Source: Heterocephalus glaber
Lineage: Eukaryota; Chordata; Mammalia; Rodentia; Bathyergidae
NCBI RefSeq assembly: GCF_000247695.1
Contig: NW_004624782.1
Location: forward strand, 14,151,671-14,215,670
Length of the DNA: 64,000 bases
Reading direction: 5' to 3'
Shown: piece by piece, positions 34,743-46,904 of the stretch
Position numbering within the stretch: the first letter of the stretch is position 1
How the letters are laid out: each line of letters opens with the position of its first letter
Translations under genes and position numbers: made by a program
Notes under the pieces: model-generated
Told to the model about the DNA's origin: nothing
The model's database searches: none
Seen by the model: only the letters and a program-made list of their open reading frames with translations

Positions 34743-35925
34743 CAGACTTCATGGTGCACAGCTGTAATCCCAGCTCGCTGGGGGCTGAGGCAGGAGGATG
34801 GAAATTGTAAGCCCAGCCCGGGCAATTTAGCAACTTAGTGAGAACTTGTCTCAAAAATGAAACAATTTAAAAAAGAGGGCCGGGGATTTAGCTCAGTGGC
34901 ACCATGCCTGCCTTGCAAGTGCAAGGTCCTGCGTTTGATCTCCGGTACCAAAAAAAAAAAAAAGTGATGTAGCTCAGTGTGAAGGCTCTGGGTTCAATCC
35001 CTAGTACCATGAAAGAAAGAAAGAAAGCTAGCCTACTTGGTAGATGGAGTTGAAGTCCCCACCTCTTCCTTAGGGGGCCTCTTGGACCCCATCCAGCGAG
35101 GGTTCCATGGTGGGAGGGCAGAAGAACAAGGGGTTGGAGCCCGAAAGCCCTTTTGTGACAGCACTAGCTCATTGTGAGGGTGGGGCCCTTTGGCCTGCTT
35201 CTCAAAGGCCCTACCTCACTCTCTCCTGTTTCATTTTTCCCTGAGACAGGCTCTCACTGTTCCCCGGGCTGAACCTGGACTTACGGACTCAAGTAATGGG
35301 GACTACAGGTGCGTTCCACCACATCTGGTGTAGGTCCCAGCTCTCAATGCTGTTGAACTGGAAATTAAGTTTCCCGCACGTGGCATTTAGGGTGTCCAAT
35401 CAGAGCAGAGCCCACGCTGTGGTCCGTGAAAATTACTCCTTGAAGGGAACAAGTCAGGATGGAAAGGTGGAGAGTGGAAATACCCACACACCCATATCTG
35501 TTTTCTCTTTCTCTCTTTCTTTCTCTCTCTCTTTCTTTCTTTCTTTCTTTTTTTTTTTGTGGTATTGGGGATCGAACCCAGGGCCTTCACATTGATCTAC
35601 ATTCCAGCCCTTGTTTTTTGAAATTAAAAAAATTTTTTTTAATTTAAAAAAAAATTTTGAATGAGGGTTTCACTAAGTTGGTGAGTTGCCCAGGCAGGGT
35701 TTGAATTTGTGACCCTCAAGTGCTGGGATTACAGGACTAGTACCATCACGCCAGGCAGAGATAATGAAGTTTTTTGTTTGTGTTTTGTTTTGTTTTGAGA
35801 CGGGGTCTTTCCATATAGTTCAGGCCAGCCTTGAACTCACCACATAGCCCGGGAGGCCTCAGACTCACAGCGATCCTCAGCCTCCTGAGTGCTGGGATCA
35901 CAGGGGTGCGCCACCCCGCCCGCTT
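34743..35925. repeat. SINE and simple-repeat block
   Basis: Forward B1-like about 34743-34860, forward ID-like 34878-34948, a short forward ID-like end about 34964-35015, a decayed reverse piece about 35235-35330, (TTTC)n at 35500-35550 feeding a reverse ID-like copy to about 35610, and reverse B1-like pieces about 35650-35755 and 35795-35925. Confidence 0.75.
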
Positions 35926-36169
35926 TTGAGATCATGACTCTTAACCCTCTCACCCAGCAGCCTCACAGACCAGCACTTGCTCCTCTGCACAGGAGAGTGG
36001 CTCCCCAAAACAGCCATCTGGTGGGAAGGAACGCGGTTTCCTCTAGGGAGACCTGGGGTTTCTGGAGTGCACAGGTGCGGTCTGCAAAGCTGCTCTAGTG
36101 ATTCTGATGGTTTTGCCGCCCCAAGATGCCTTTGCTGGAGAATTGCTGCTTTGAGCTTCCTGGCAGCCA

Positions 36170-36330
36170 GTGCAAGAGGGTGAGGGCAGGCGCAGTTGGC
36201 ACTCAGGTCTACCTTGCTATAGTTGGCCGGCACCAGGATGGCAGCCCCTGCCAGGATGTGCCAGGTGAAGGACCAGTTCCTCATGTGGGCCTCAGAGAGG
36301 ACACTTTGGTGTAATGAAACCTTCCTCGAC
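36170..36330 (-). pseudogene. Orphan serine-protease exon fragment, PRSS36-like
   Basis: The minus strand reads AAILVPANYSKVDLSANCA at about 36245-36190. This resembles the PRSS36 exon 4 segment (AAIVVPANYSQVELGADLA in human) and is closer to it at VPANYS than the local exon 4 copy (AAILVPGDYSSVELGADLA, in 33014-32739). The LALLRL part that carries the family Asp neighbourhood is disrupted. A MER5/hAT-like fragment may follow at about 36085-36160. Upstream (about 36250-36380) the frame stays open but matches nothing. Confidence 0.6.
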
Positions 36331-36524
36331 AGCATCACTATGGCAAAAGCAGCAAAGAGTTCCATAAGGTTGGTTTTCACGGTGCTGCTTGGTGTTGGCC
36401 AGTGCTACCCCAGTCAAGCCACAGTCAGTGGAATAATGGCATGAGGGGCTGTCTCTGCGAAACGGGTACACACCCAATTCCCTGCCAGTCTGATAGTGGT
36501 GGGGGACATTATAGACCAGCTAGT

Positions 36525-37010
36525 GCAGGTGTCCTCTAGTGCTGCTGTGACAGGTTATGTAGCATCTCAGAGGCACACGACGGTGTTATCTGACAAGTTC
36601 AGAAGTCAGACCCCCGTGTCACTGGGCTGAAACCTGGTGTTGATGGCGCTGCCGTTCTCCCTGCAGCCTGAGGGAGAATCAGTTTTGGCCTTTTCCAGTC
36701 TTCAGAAGCTGCTCTTATTCCTTGGCTTCTCGTCCCCTTCCTCCATCGTCAGAGCCAGCACTGCTGCTTCTCCCTGACCCTTTTTTTCTCTTTTCATTTC
36801 CCCCCCTACCAAATTCGGGAAAGATTCTCAGTTTGAAGTTTCCTGTGATCAGCCCACTCCCGCCTGGATAACCCCGTTTCAGGGCCCACATGCTCACTCC
36901 ATCTGTGAAGCCCCTGCCATGTGAGGCACATGCTCAGAGTTCTGGGGTTTGGCGTATGAACACCTTTAGGGCATTCATGCTGCCTGCCACAGCTGAAGTG
37001 CTGATCACTG
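36525..37010 (+). repeat. Ancient mammalian interspersed repeat, class not assigned
   Basis: Recognised by the familiar run AAGTTCAGAAGTCAGA (near 36595), then CACTGGGCTGAAACC, GAGGGAGAATCAGTTTT, CCCCTTCCTCCATCGTC and GTATGAACACCTTTAGGGC in the usual order. It is heavily diverged and without coding function. Confidence 0.6.
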
Positions 37011-39250
37011 TCTCCTGTCTTCCCACTGTGTCCTGAGATCAAAGTTTGGGAAATGGCTCCTCTTCAGGTGGGAAACTGAGGCTCATGGACACGGTGTGTG
37101 GCATCCCTTATTTCTCTGGCCCAGACAGTTTCGTTGAGCTCCGCACCACTGTGCACGTCAGGAAGCCCCGTCCCCTTTGTGGCAAATGTCCAGGCCTCCC
37201 TGGGGCCATGCATCTTAAAGCCCACGCCACACATGTGCCTGGGCTGGCTGCTGAACACAGAGCCGCTCTTTCTGCCATCTTCTTTTAGGAGCCATTCTGA
37301 CAGCCCCCAACTCTTGTTTTGTTTTATTTTGTTTTTTTTAAATGTGATTTTAAGCTTTTTTAAAAAAACTTTTGTTTTAAAGAAACCTCACTTAAGAAGC
37401 ACTAAGGGGCTGGAATGTGGCTCAGTGATAGAACCCTTGCTTGGGTTTGCAAGGTCCTGAGTTCAAACCCCGGTACGAAATATAAAAAAATAATAAACAA
37501 ATTTTTAAAAAGGGCTGGGAGTACAGCTCAGTACAAAAGTCCTGGGTTGAATTCCTAGTACCACACAAAAGATAGTCGGGCCATGGTGTTGCACTCTTGT
37601 AATCCCAGCACTTGGGAGGCTGAGGCAGGAGGGAGGATACATGTTTGAGACCAGCTTGGACTACAAAGTAGCTTCAGGTCATCCGGTTTCAAAGAAAAAA
37701 ATGGAACCCAGAATATAAATGCCCAGTGTTAGGAAATTGACAAGCTGTGCTGAACTCAGACAGTGGGCTACTGCAGGAATAAGAATGAATTCCTAGTGCG
37801 TGCGGTGGCACACATCTGTGTTCTCTGCTACTTGGGAGGCTGAGGCAAATGGATCACTTGAGCCCAGGAGCCCGAGGTCAACCTGGGCAGCACAGAGAGG
37901 CCCTACCTCCAAAAACATATACACCACACAGGTGCTGACCTGTCCAACAACTCGGGTGGATCTCTCAGAGAAATGTTTAATGGCTGTAGGGTTAGTACTC
38001 TATGATTCCTGTTGTTTTAATTTTTTTGGTCCTGAGGATTGAACCTAGGAGCTTTGCACTGAGCTATGTCCCTGCCCTTTTTTACTTTTTAAATTGAGAG
38101 ACAGCCTCACTAAATCGCTGAGTTGCCCAGGCTGGGCTCGAGGTCCTCCTGCTTCAGCCTCCCAAGTGCAACACCACACCCAATTTATGATGCCAGTTAT
38201 ATTCGAGTTGGGAACAAGAAAAACTAATGGGTAGAGGTCTCTCAGGGGGCAGTGTTGCCTGGGCAGGGACACAGGGGTGTACAGGAGTGAGGAAGTGTGC
38301 CTGGCTAGGTGCGTTACACAGGTGTGTGTGAATGCTCTGCCTGAAGAGCGGCCCACACTGCAGGCTTCAGGGCTAAACACTGCAGCTCAGTGGATTCCAG
38401 GGTCAGTCAAGCAAAGCCCAATGAGCCGCCTTGACCCAAACTGTTCGTAAAAGGTGCATTGCATCAGATACACCAAGGCATGGATGTTACGCAGTTTCTG
38501 AAAGTTCAGCCAAAATAGTGAAACCTTTTAGTACTTGGAAAAACAATGAAAGCATGCTTAAGGAAAGTTGTTGATATTATATTTCCTGATAAATGCGGTA
38601 GTTTCTTTTACAAAATTTGGTAGCAGGTTACTTTTTAGTGAATTGGTCTTCTCACTAAAAAGTTTGGTTATCACTGACCTAGACAAAAAGGCATTCTTCA
38701 GATAATCCTTTAGAATTTTTTTACTGGGCTGGGGGCATAGCTCAGTGATAGGGTGTGTAGTTAGCATGTGGGAGGCTTGGGTTCAATCCCAAGCACTGCA
38801 AAAAGAAAAAAAAGAAGTTTCTATCCACCAATGTCTGAAGGGGCCGAACCAAGGGAGGTTAGGGTGAAGCTGCCTATGCCCAGCGTCTCCTTGTGAAAAG
38901 ACCGTGCCGGGCGGGCTGTGCTCAGCGGCACCGCGCCTGCCTGGCATGCTCGAAGTCCTGATTTGGATCCCCGAGAAAGACCAGGCCCAGAAACTGGGAG
39001 TCTCCCCACTGCTGGTGAGGGCTGCTCTGTGGAAGTTCTTATGAGCAGGATCACGTCTGCCCCCAAAGAAACTCAGCCGGCCAGGCGGCCCACACCTGTA
39101 GCCCCAGCACTCTGCCGGCTGAGGCAGGCAAGTGCGAGTTCAAGTCCGGGCCGGGCTGCTCAGTGACCTAGTGAGGCCCTCTCAGAGTGAAAGATAGGGC
39201 TGAGCTCAGTGCAATGGGCCTGGGCTCAATACTCAATGTCACAAACAAAA
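37011..39250. other. Intergenic DNA with SINEs
   Basis: Forward ID-like/older variants about 37407-37480, 37512-37565 and 38725-38800; forward B1-like about 37578-37700, 37795-37915 and 39076-39180; reverse ID/B1-like about 38025-38190; and a GC-rich ID-like relic about 38905-38980. About 38190-38720 and 37011-37400 show no recognised feature. Confidence 0.65.
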
Positions 39251-39509
39251 CATGTCTCCTAGGTATTTTTATTTTAATTTAAATTTTTTTTTCTTCAAAA
39301 GACGTGCTTTGTTTTTAATTTTAAAAGTATGCCTGATTCTATTAATGACACAATTTTTTGCCCGTGACGTCAGGGGGCGGTGCTGCGCAGAACGTCATAC
39401 ATAGGTGTAAGGGGAACGGGGTTTAGGGGTTTCTCTAAACCGACAAAAAACCCACAACAACCCTCTATGAACAGTGGTGATTCAGGCTCCCTGCCTCTCT
39501 TTTTGTTCA

Positions 39510-39810
39510 GTTTTCTGAGACAGGGCCTTGCTGTGAAGCCCAGGCTGGCCTTGAACTCTCAAGGATCCTCCTGGCTCAGACTCCCGAGTGCTGGGGTTAC
39601 AGGCGTGCGTCACCATGCCCGGCTCTCTGAGGTGTTTTTGACATTTTCTGAATTATCTGTAGATAATTAGTTGTTTGTATATAGTTGATATGTGTGTCTT
39701 CATTAAATCCAGATTGTTTTATTTTATTCTTTTTCCGTTACCGGGGATCGAACTCAGGACCTTGCGTTTGCGAGTCAGGCGAGTTGCTACTGAGCTACAT
39801 CCCCGGCCCC
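39510..39810 (-). repeat. B1-like and ID-like SINE pair
   Basis: Reverse B1-like about 39512-39628 and reverse ID-like 39736-39810. The latter is flanked by CCAGATTGTTTTATTT/CCAGATTGTGTTTTAT, a good target duplication. A TGACGTCA (CRE-like) palindrome lies just before them at about 39365. Confidence 0.85.
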
Positions 39811-39839
39811 CAGATTGTGTTTTATATCAGAAGTTTAGG

Positions 39840-40620
39840 CTCTTCCCTTTTGCAGCCCCCTCTGGAACTACAGCAGCCAAAATGAAGTTCGGTCCTTTTG
39901 GGACTTCGGACCGAGGCAGTATCTGTGAAAGGCATTCCGTGCACCTTCGCGTTGGCAGGGAGGTTGTCTCGCCCTCTTCCAGGGCGCTGAGAGAGAAACA
40001 TAGCGTTCACTCTGTACCCTCCGACGGATGGGGGCAGGTCCGTGAGGACACTGCAAAGGCCTGCAGGTGGTGGAGGAGTCCAGGCTTCCGGAAGAAACCT
40101 GCAGCCCACGCTGAGCTGAGCTGTGCCGCGGGAGGAGGCGAACGGCACCATCCATGCGGGCGCCCCGGGCTAGCGCTGGACAGAGGCGCAGAAAGACCCA
40201 GAGCCAGATCTCGCCAAGTGGGAAAGGAAAAGAGCAGATAAAAGAAGAAACAGTCGAGAAGAGCTGCAGTAGCGTCCTTTTACATACAGCTTTAATGAAA
40301 ACTGCCAAATCGGAAAAAGAAGCTCCGTAGCTCTGGTCTGTCGCGTGCTCCTCCCGGTGCCAGCCCCACCGTCCACTTTCCTGGGCCTCACTCCGGCCTC
40401 CTCCGGGAAGCGCAGCTCCTCTGCAGGCGCACCGGGACACCGCTGTCGGGACAGGGCCGCAGGGCCGCCCCGAGCCCCAGGTCCCTCCCTGTGCTCCCCT
40501 CGACTCCCGGCAGTGGAGCTCACGGCCGGCCTCGGGCGGGCGCGGGGACTAGCGCCTCAGAGCTCTGGCAACATCTGTGAATTCCTGGAGGCCAGTCCCG
40601 GGACACTAAGAGGGTTGCTT
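39840..40620. other. Unexplained GC/CpG-rich segment
   Basis: CpG density stands out from the AT-rich surroundings. No protein family was recognised in either strand's open frames. On the minus strand an ATTAAA lies at about 40289-40294, downstream of the GC-rich part, as in a short non-coding exon with its 3' end. It could be an unannotated exon, an old retrocopy or a regulatory CpG patch. A decayed reverse ID-like copy follows at 40750-40829. Confidence 0.4.
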
Positions 40621-40899
40621 CTAGTAACCTTCAGAGGGTGGCTGAGATTCCAGCTCACCTTGCTGAGCCCTGCGGAGTTTCCCAGGGCGTGTCTCTTTTC
40701 TCATTAGTACGTATTGGGAGTACACTGTGATTACATTCCTTTTTCCCGCGGTACCCGTCCTGGGGATGGAACTCAGGGCCTTGCACTTGCCAGGCACGTG
40801 GCCTATCCCGGAGCTACATCCCGGCCCCCAGTGATTACCTCCTTGTGAGGCCTTGGTGCCCGTACTTAACACATCCTAATTCTTTTTCATTCCGTCCCC

Positions 40900-43420
40900 T
40901 CCTGCCCTTTCCCCTTCTCCTGTCTGGATTCTCTTCCCATTTGGGAAACATCTTCCTATTATCTACCTTTTAGTTTGCTCTTTCTTTATATTTTTTGTTA
41001 CTCATACAAGAGAAACTATACCATACTTAAGCTCAGGTGTCTGATGTATTTCACTTAACATTATGGTCCCAAGGTGCATTGGGCAGAGTAGACTCCATTG
41101 TGTGTAAAGACCACATTTTCCTTACCTATTCATCTGCTGATGGACATGTAGGGCAATTCCAAGATTTAGCTACTATGAGTTGTGCTGCTATAAACATAGG
41201 TGTGCACCTATTACTTGTAATATGATGTCTTTAACTCTTTTTGTAACACCTAGAAAGACAATAACTGTGTTAAGTGGAATTTCTAGTTTTAGTTTTTTGA
41301 AGAGTCTTATACTTAATTCTTTTTTTTTTTTTGCCTGTACCGGAGATTGAACTCAGGACCTTGTGCTTACAAAGCAGGGATGGTGCCACTGAGTTAAATC
41401 CCTGGCCCCCTCCTTTTTTTGTATGGGAATTGAACTCAGGCCCAGGAGCTTGCCAGGCAGGTGCAGCACTGTGGAGCTGCTTCCCCTGTCCTCCATACTG
41501 ACTTCCATAGTGGCTGTGGTACTAGTTTACATTCCCATTAACAATGTAGAAGAGTTCCTTTTTCCCCAGTCTCACCAGCATTTGTTATTTGATATCTTTT
41601 TTTTTTCTTTTTGTTTTTTTTGAGACAGGGTCTCACTGTGTGGTTCAGGCTGATCTTGAACTCACCATGTAGCCCAGGTTGGCCTCGAACTCACAGCGAT
41701 CCTCCTGTCTCAGCCTCCCGAGTGCTGGGATTACAGGCTTGCACACTCTGCTTGGCTGAGTTCTTTATATATTCTAGACACTAGTCCTCTGAGGAATGTC
41801 TGGCAAAAATGTTTTCCCATTCTGTAGGTTGTCTCTTTATTCACTCTGTTAGTTGTTTCCTTTGTATGCAGAAGTATTTTAATGTGGTGTGATTCCATTT
41901 GCTGACTTTGGTATGGTTTCCTGTGCAGCGGAGCTCTGTTCAGATCAGCCCACCCACACCTGTGGCTTCAGGGGCTTTACCTATTTTGTCTTCCAGCACC
42001 TTACATGTTTCTGTTTTGACATTTAGATCTTTGATCTACTTTGATTTTAGTTTAGTGCATGGTGAGAGATGTGGGTCTAGATTCAGTCTTCTGCTTGTGG
42101 ATGCCAGTTTTCCCAACACCATTTGTTAGCGGTATCCTTCCTGCAGTGTGTGTTTTTGACCCCTTTGTCAAAGATCAAGTAGTTGAATGTACTTGGAGTT
42201 GTTTCTGCATCCTGCATTCTGTCCTGTTTATCGTCATGTCTTTTTTTTGCCAGCATCATGCTGTTTTTTTAAAATTTAAATTTAAATTTTTTACCATGCT
42301 GTTTTAATCACTGTAGCCTTGTAATATAACTTCAAGTTGGAAATTGTGATGCCTCTCGCTTTGCTCTTGTGGCCCAGGATTGCTTTGGCTATTCTGGGTC
42401 TCATCTGGTTCTATATGAATTTTAGGATCGTTTTCTTCAGTTCTGTGAAGAATGCTGTTGGTATTTTGATTGAGACTGTGTTAAATCTGTATATCAGTTT
42501 TGGAAGTATGGCTTTTATTTATTTATTTATGTTTTGGTTTTTTGAGGCAGGGCCTCCCTTTGTAGCTCCCTGTGTAGCTCAGGCTATCGTTGAACTTGTG
42601 GTGATCCTCCTGCCTCAGCCTCCGGAGTGCTGGGATTACAGGTGTGCGCCACCACACCTGGCTCTGTATTGCCATTTTGACTATATTGGTTCTGCCTATC
42701 CAGGAACAGGGGATATCTTTCCATTTTCTTCCTTTTTTGGGGGGGGCAGTTTGAGACAAGGTCTCACTGTGAAGCCAAGGCTGGCCCCGAATTTGCTGTG
42801 ATCTCCCTGCCTCAGCCTCCCAAGTGCTGGGATTATGAGTGTGCACCACCACGCCTGGCTTTCTTCAGGGTTTTATCATGAATGGATGTTAGATTTTGTC
42901 AAAGGCCTTTTCTGTGTCTATTGAGGTGATGATGTGAGGCCCAGGGATTTAGCTCAGTGGTTTCGACGCCTGCTGTGCAAGCTCAAGGACCCGAGTTCGA
43001 TCCTGGTACCAAAAAAAAAATTGTGCCTGGAGGTGATGATGTGAGTTTTGGCTTTGGTTCTGCTTATGATTATTACACTTATTGATTCCCATATATTGGA
43101 CCATCATCCTCCCTCGGGGGCCTCCCTGGTCATGATGTGAGATCTTTTAAATGATTCGTTGCATTCTGTCTGCCAGTGTCTTGTTGAAGATTTTTGCATC
43201 TATATTCATTAAAGAGATTGGTCTATTGTTTTCCTTTTTGAATGGATCCCTGTCAGGCTTTGGAATCACTGTAACACTAGCTTCTAGGAATGATTTTCCA
43301 AGTCTTCCCTCCCAGGGCATTTCATTGAATATCAAGTTTGGTTGCCAAATTTATGGCCTCCTCAAACCTTATGATAAACTTCAATATTTGCATCACTTCA
43401 CTGAATGAATGCAGTGATCA
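40900..43420 (-). mobile_element. L1 LINE segment (3' end and part of ORF2), 5'-truncated and nested with SINEs
   Basis: Reverse orientation. The 3' region shows the L1 signature of a mobile-element ORF2 end (plus strand CTTACCTATTCATCTGCTGA and GCTGCTATAAACATAGG). Near 43150-43335 the minus frame shows reverse-transcriptase residues ([25 protein letters not shown]). Nested insertions: reverse ID-like 41336-41408 and 41415-41490, reverse B1-like 41605-41755, 42535-42665 and 42740-42865, and forward ID-like 42938-43010 (flanks GAGGTGATGATGTGAG). It is broken by many stops and not active. Confidence 0.88.
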
Positions 43421-43465
43421 AGTTACATGCTGCAAAGGACACACAGCAGGTCTTTGTCCCTGGAG

Positions 43466-43466
<1 letters not shown>

Positions 43467-43514
<48 letters not shown>
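43467..43514. repeat. (TG)n microsatellite
   Basis: About 24 uninterrupted TG units, next to a reverse B1-like element (about 43518-43625). Confidence 0.95.
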
Positions 43515-43515
<1 letters not shown>

Positions 43516-43517
43516 GG

Positions 43518-43960
43518 GTTTAGACTGATCTTGAACTCACTGTGTAGTTCAGGCTGGCCTTGAACTCAAAGGGATCCTCCTGCCTCAGCCTCCAGAATGC
43601 TGGGATTACAGGCATGCGCCACCAGCCCTGCTGTCCCTGCAGATTTTTTCCAAAGGCCCTTGTAAAAGAGAAATTTTTTTTCTTGTTTTTGGTTCCTGGG
43701 ATTGAACTCAGGACCTTGTGCTTGCGAGTCAGGCATGGTGCCACTGAGCTAAATCCCTGGCCCAAAATAAGCTTTTTTTTTCTTCTTTTTTCTTTTTGCA
43801 GTGTGGGGATTGAACCTGGGGCCTTTACACTGGGCTATATACCTAGCCCTATTTATTTATTAATTAATTTATTATTTTCTTGGTACCAGTGATCGAACTC
43901 GGGACCTTTCGGTTTTGAGGCAGGTGTTAGCACCACTGAGCTAATTCCCCGGTCCAGTTG
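43518..43960 (-). repeat. SINE block (one B1-like, three ID-like)
   Basis: Reverse B1-like 43518-43625, reverse ID-like 43690-43763, a decayed reverse ID-like about 43795-43850, and reverse ID-like 43882-43955. Confidence 0.82.
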
Positions 43961-44339
43961 GTGTCTTAATAAGCCATCCATTCCTTAAAACTCATTCATC
44001 TTTGATGTAATCAAATAGTGACATTTTCCAGAGGAATAATAAGTTGTTTGTTGTGTTTTTTCTTCTAGATGACAATATTGCCCTATACAAGAATATCATT
44101 AAATAAGAAAAACTGCCTTGCTTTGGGCTTCTTTCTGCACAACTTAGTCAAGACTCCTTCTCCAATAAGAAGTTCTCCAGGTATAGTTGAGGGTTGACCA
44201 GATGCTCCAAAACAATTTTCCCTGTACCTGTATGTCTAGTATTTGCTTCACTTGCCAAGCAATCCATGATCTTTCACTAATAGCCTTCCCAGCTTTTCTG
44301 CCATTCTTCATCTCAAAGACTCCAGGCTGTTCTGGAGCT

Positions 44340-45420
44340 CTCAGTGTTGTTTTAATTTGCATCTCTCAAGTGACCAGTGATGTTGAACATTTTTTCCTAT
44401 ATTTATTTGCTGTTTCTACTTCTTTGTCTGAGAAGGGTCTATTCATTTCAGATGCCCATTTTTGGATTGGGTCTTTAAATTTGGGGGGGGGTCTGATTTT
44501 TTGAGCTTTTTATATATGCTAGATAGTAGTTCTTTGTCTGAGGAACAGCTGGCAGAAATTTTTCCCACTCTGTGGGTTATCTCTTCACTGTGTTGGTGGT
44601 TTCTCTTGCTGCGCAAAACCTTTTTAATATGATGGATCCTGGTTGTTGGTCCTTTGTGCTAGTTCCTGTGCAACAGGGCTTTTGTTCATGAAGTCTTTGC
44701 CTACACCAATGTCTTCAAGAGTTTTACCTATTCTATCAGCCAGCAGATGAAGTATTTGTTTTAATATTTAGATCTTTGATCCACTTTGATTTTAGTTCAG
44801 TGCATGGTGGTGAAAGATATGGGTCTTCAGCATGTGGAAAGCCAGTTTTTCCAGCACCAATTTATTTAAGAGGCTCTCTTTCTTCCAGTGAAGGCATTTG
44901 GGTCCTTTGTCAAAGATGAGGTGGCTGATTATGTCTGGAGTTGTTTCTGCATCTTCTAATCTGTTCCATTGATCCTCAGGTCTGTTGTTTTGCCAGTACC
45001 ATGCTGTTTTTATCACAGTAGCTTTGTAGCATAGTTTCAAGTCAGGTATTATGATGCTCCCTGCCTTGCCTCTGTTGCCCAGAATTGCTTTTGCTATTCT
45101 AGGTCTCTTCTGGTTCTAAATAAATTTTAGTATTGTTTTCTCTAGTTCTGTGAGATATGGTATTGGAATTTGAAGCCATATTAGAAGGCATTTTCACTAT
45201 ATTGGTTTTTCCTACCCAAGAACAAGGGATATCTTTCCATTTTCTGATATCCTCTTCCATCTCCTTTTTCAGAGTACTATAGTTTTCCATGTAAAGATCT
45301 TTCACTTCCTTTGTTAGATTGATTCATAGGTATTTCATTTTTTGGAATGCTGTTGTGAAAGCATTGTGTCCTTTCCTTAATTTTTCTTAGTGAGTTTATT
45401 TGTGTATAGAAACACTATTA
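44340..45420 (-). mobile_element. L1 LINE segment (ORF2 3' part)
   Basis: Reverse orientation. Read on the minus strand it runs through the last part of ORF2 (for example [17 protein letters not shown] at about 45180-45245, and [18 protein letters not shown] near 45040) into the 3' region. Its 44390-44900 part is the same family as the forward L1 at 54800-55250. Confidence 0.9.
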
Positions 45421-45500
45421 GGCCGGGGATTTAGCTCAGTGGTTCCGGTGCCTGCCTCAAAAGCCCAAGGTCCCGAGTTTGATCCCCGGTACCAGAAATG
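45421..45500 (+). repeat. ID-like SINE at the edge of the L1 segment
   Basis: Near-consensus forward copy (GGCCGGGGATTTAGCTCAG ... GATCCCCGGTACC), flanked by imperfect AACACTATTA/AATGCTATTG. Reverse B1-like pieces follow at about 45525-45640 and 45645-45705. Confidence 0.88.
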
Positions 45501-45705
45501 CTATTGATGCTTGTTTGTTAGTTATTTGGGACAGGGTCTCGCTGTGTAGCCCAGGCTGGCCTCGAACTCATGGTGACCCTCCTGCCTCAGCCTCCCGTGC
45601 TGTGATCACAGGCATGTGCCACCATGCCTGACAATGCTATTGCAATGGTCCTCCTGCCTCAGCCTCCCAAATGCTGGGATCACAGTGTGAGCCATTGCAC
45701 CTGGC

Positions 45706-46420
45706 TTTTGCCCCCATTTGCGGCACCTGGCCAGATCAGAAGGAGCCTGCAGAAGGCCGGGTGGGCCTGAGTGCCATCGGCATGCAGTTGGGGGAGGTGC
45801 AGAAGTTGGGGCCCGCCCTGACTGCTGGGGGGACCCAGCTGCCCCATGGGGCTTGGAGAGGGGCCAGGCCGGCTGATGAATAATTTTTATAAAACTGTGT
45901 TCCATGAAATGTTTTGGAGATACACTAAAACATTATTTGTATTTATCTCAAACTCAGATTTGATTGAGCATATTCCTTTTGTTTACAGAATCTGCCGCCT
46001 CTGGTCTCCTGGCCAAAACATTGTCTTGCTAAATTACCGCGGAAGCACGGGCGGTCTGGGGTTCCAGGTGCCTGCGGGCTGCTCAGTGGGGCGGTCCTCT
46101 GAGCGGCGCTTGCCTCAGACAGTAGAGACGGCCGCGCGCCTCATCCCGGCCCTGACTGAGGGCCGAGGCTGGAGGTTCAGCGACCGAGTGAGCGCCTGGC
46201 TGGAGAAGATCTCAGGCTGTAGTTTAGTGTGCAAACCCTCGGTTCAATCCCAGTTCCGCCCCAAACCAAACCAAACCAAAATAAAAAACAAAAACAGGGG
46301 CCAGGGATGTGGCTCAGTGGTCCCAGAGTCTGCCCGGCCAGCGCAAGGCCCTGAGTCCGATCTCGGTACCCAAAACCGAAATCGACACCGAAACCAGGTT
46401 GGGACTACTGAGTCCACCCG
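45706..46420. other. Intergenic DNA with unexplained GC-rich pieces
   Basis: 45715-45880 is GC-rich and unassigned. 46020-46260 holds a GC-rich B1/ID-like relic ending in a (CCAAA)n tract. 46298-46372 is a forward ID-like variant with a GGTCCCAGAGTCTGCC middle. No gene was recognised. Confidence 0.5.
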
Positions 46421-46800
46421 CTGCTGGTGCCATCGAGATGTGCCTTGGAGCGGCCCGGGGGTGGGGTGGGGTGGAGAGTAACTTCCTCCTCGGCCCCTCG
46501 GGACCCCATCTTGCGCCGGGGCCGGGGAGCCCCCTCCAGCACCGCGTCCCGGCTTCCTGCCCGGTTCCGGCCCCGCGCGGCTGAACGCCGGCCCGAGCTG
46601 GCCCGGACCCAGCCTGCGAGCGCCCCGCGGCACCTGGAGGCTCCGGCTCCGGCTAGCAGGGGGTGGGGCGGGCTCTGGGGCCTCGGCTGGGGGCAGCGCA
46701 GGAGGCTTTCGGGGCGGGCGCTCGGTGGGCCGGGCCTCTCCCACGCAGGTGGTGACCGCGACACTTCTCCACTTCTCCGTAGTTGGTGTTCGGACCCCCT
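46420..46800. other. CpG-rich segment without recognised gene
   Basis: Dense CpG and long open frames on both strands, neither with a recognisable domain. The frames are probably a by-product of the lack of stop codons in GC-rich DNA. A reverse ID-like piece follows at about 46795-46875. Confidence 0.4.
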
Positions 46801-46904
46801 GCCTCCCATGAGGGACAGAACCCAGGGCCTCACACGTTAGGCAAATCTCTACCACTGAGCTGTATCCTCGGCCCTGTTTCCTGAATTCTAAATGTCAAGA
46901 ACAA

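Noticed and set aside
43147..43335. Reverse-transcriptase-like reading frame
   Set aside because: Not a separate gene: it is a decayed fragment of L1 ORF2 in a 5'-truncated copy with flanking stops.
46226..46855. Pair of overlapping 137-203-codon frames in the CpG-rich patch
   Set aside because: No recognisable domain, both strands open over the same interval, typical of GC-rich DNA; kept only as a CpG-rich region.
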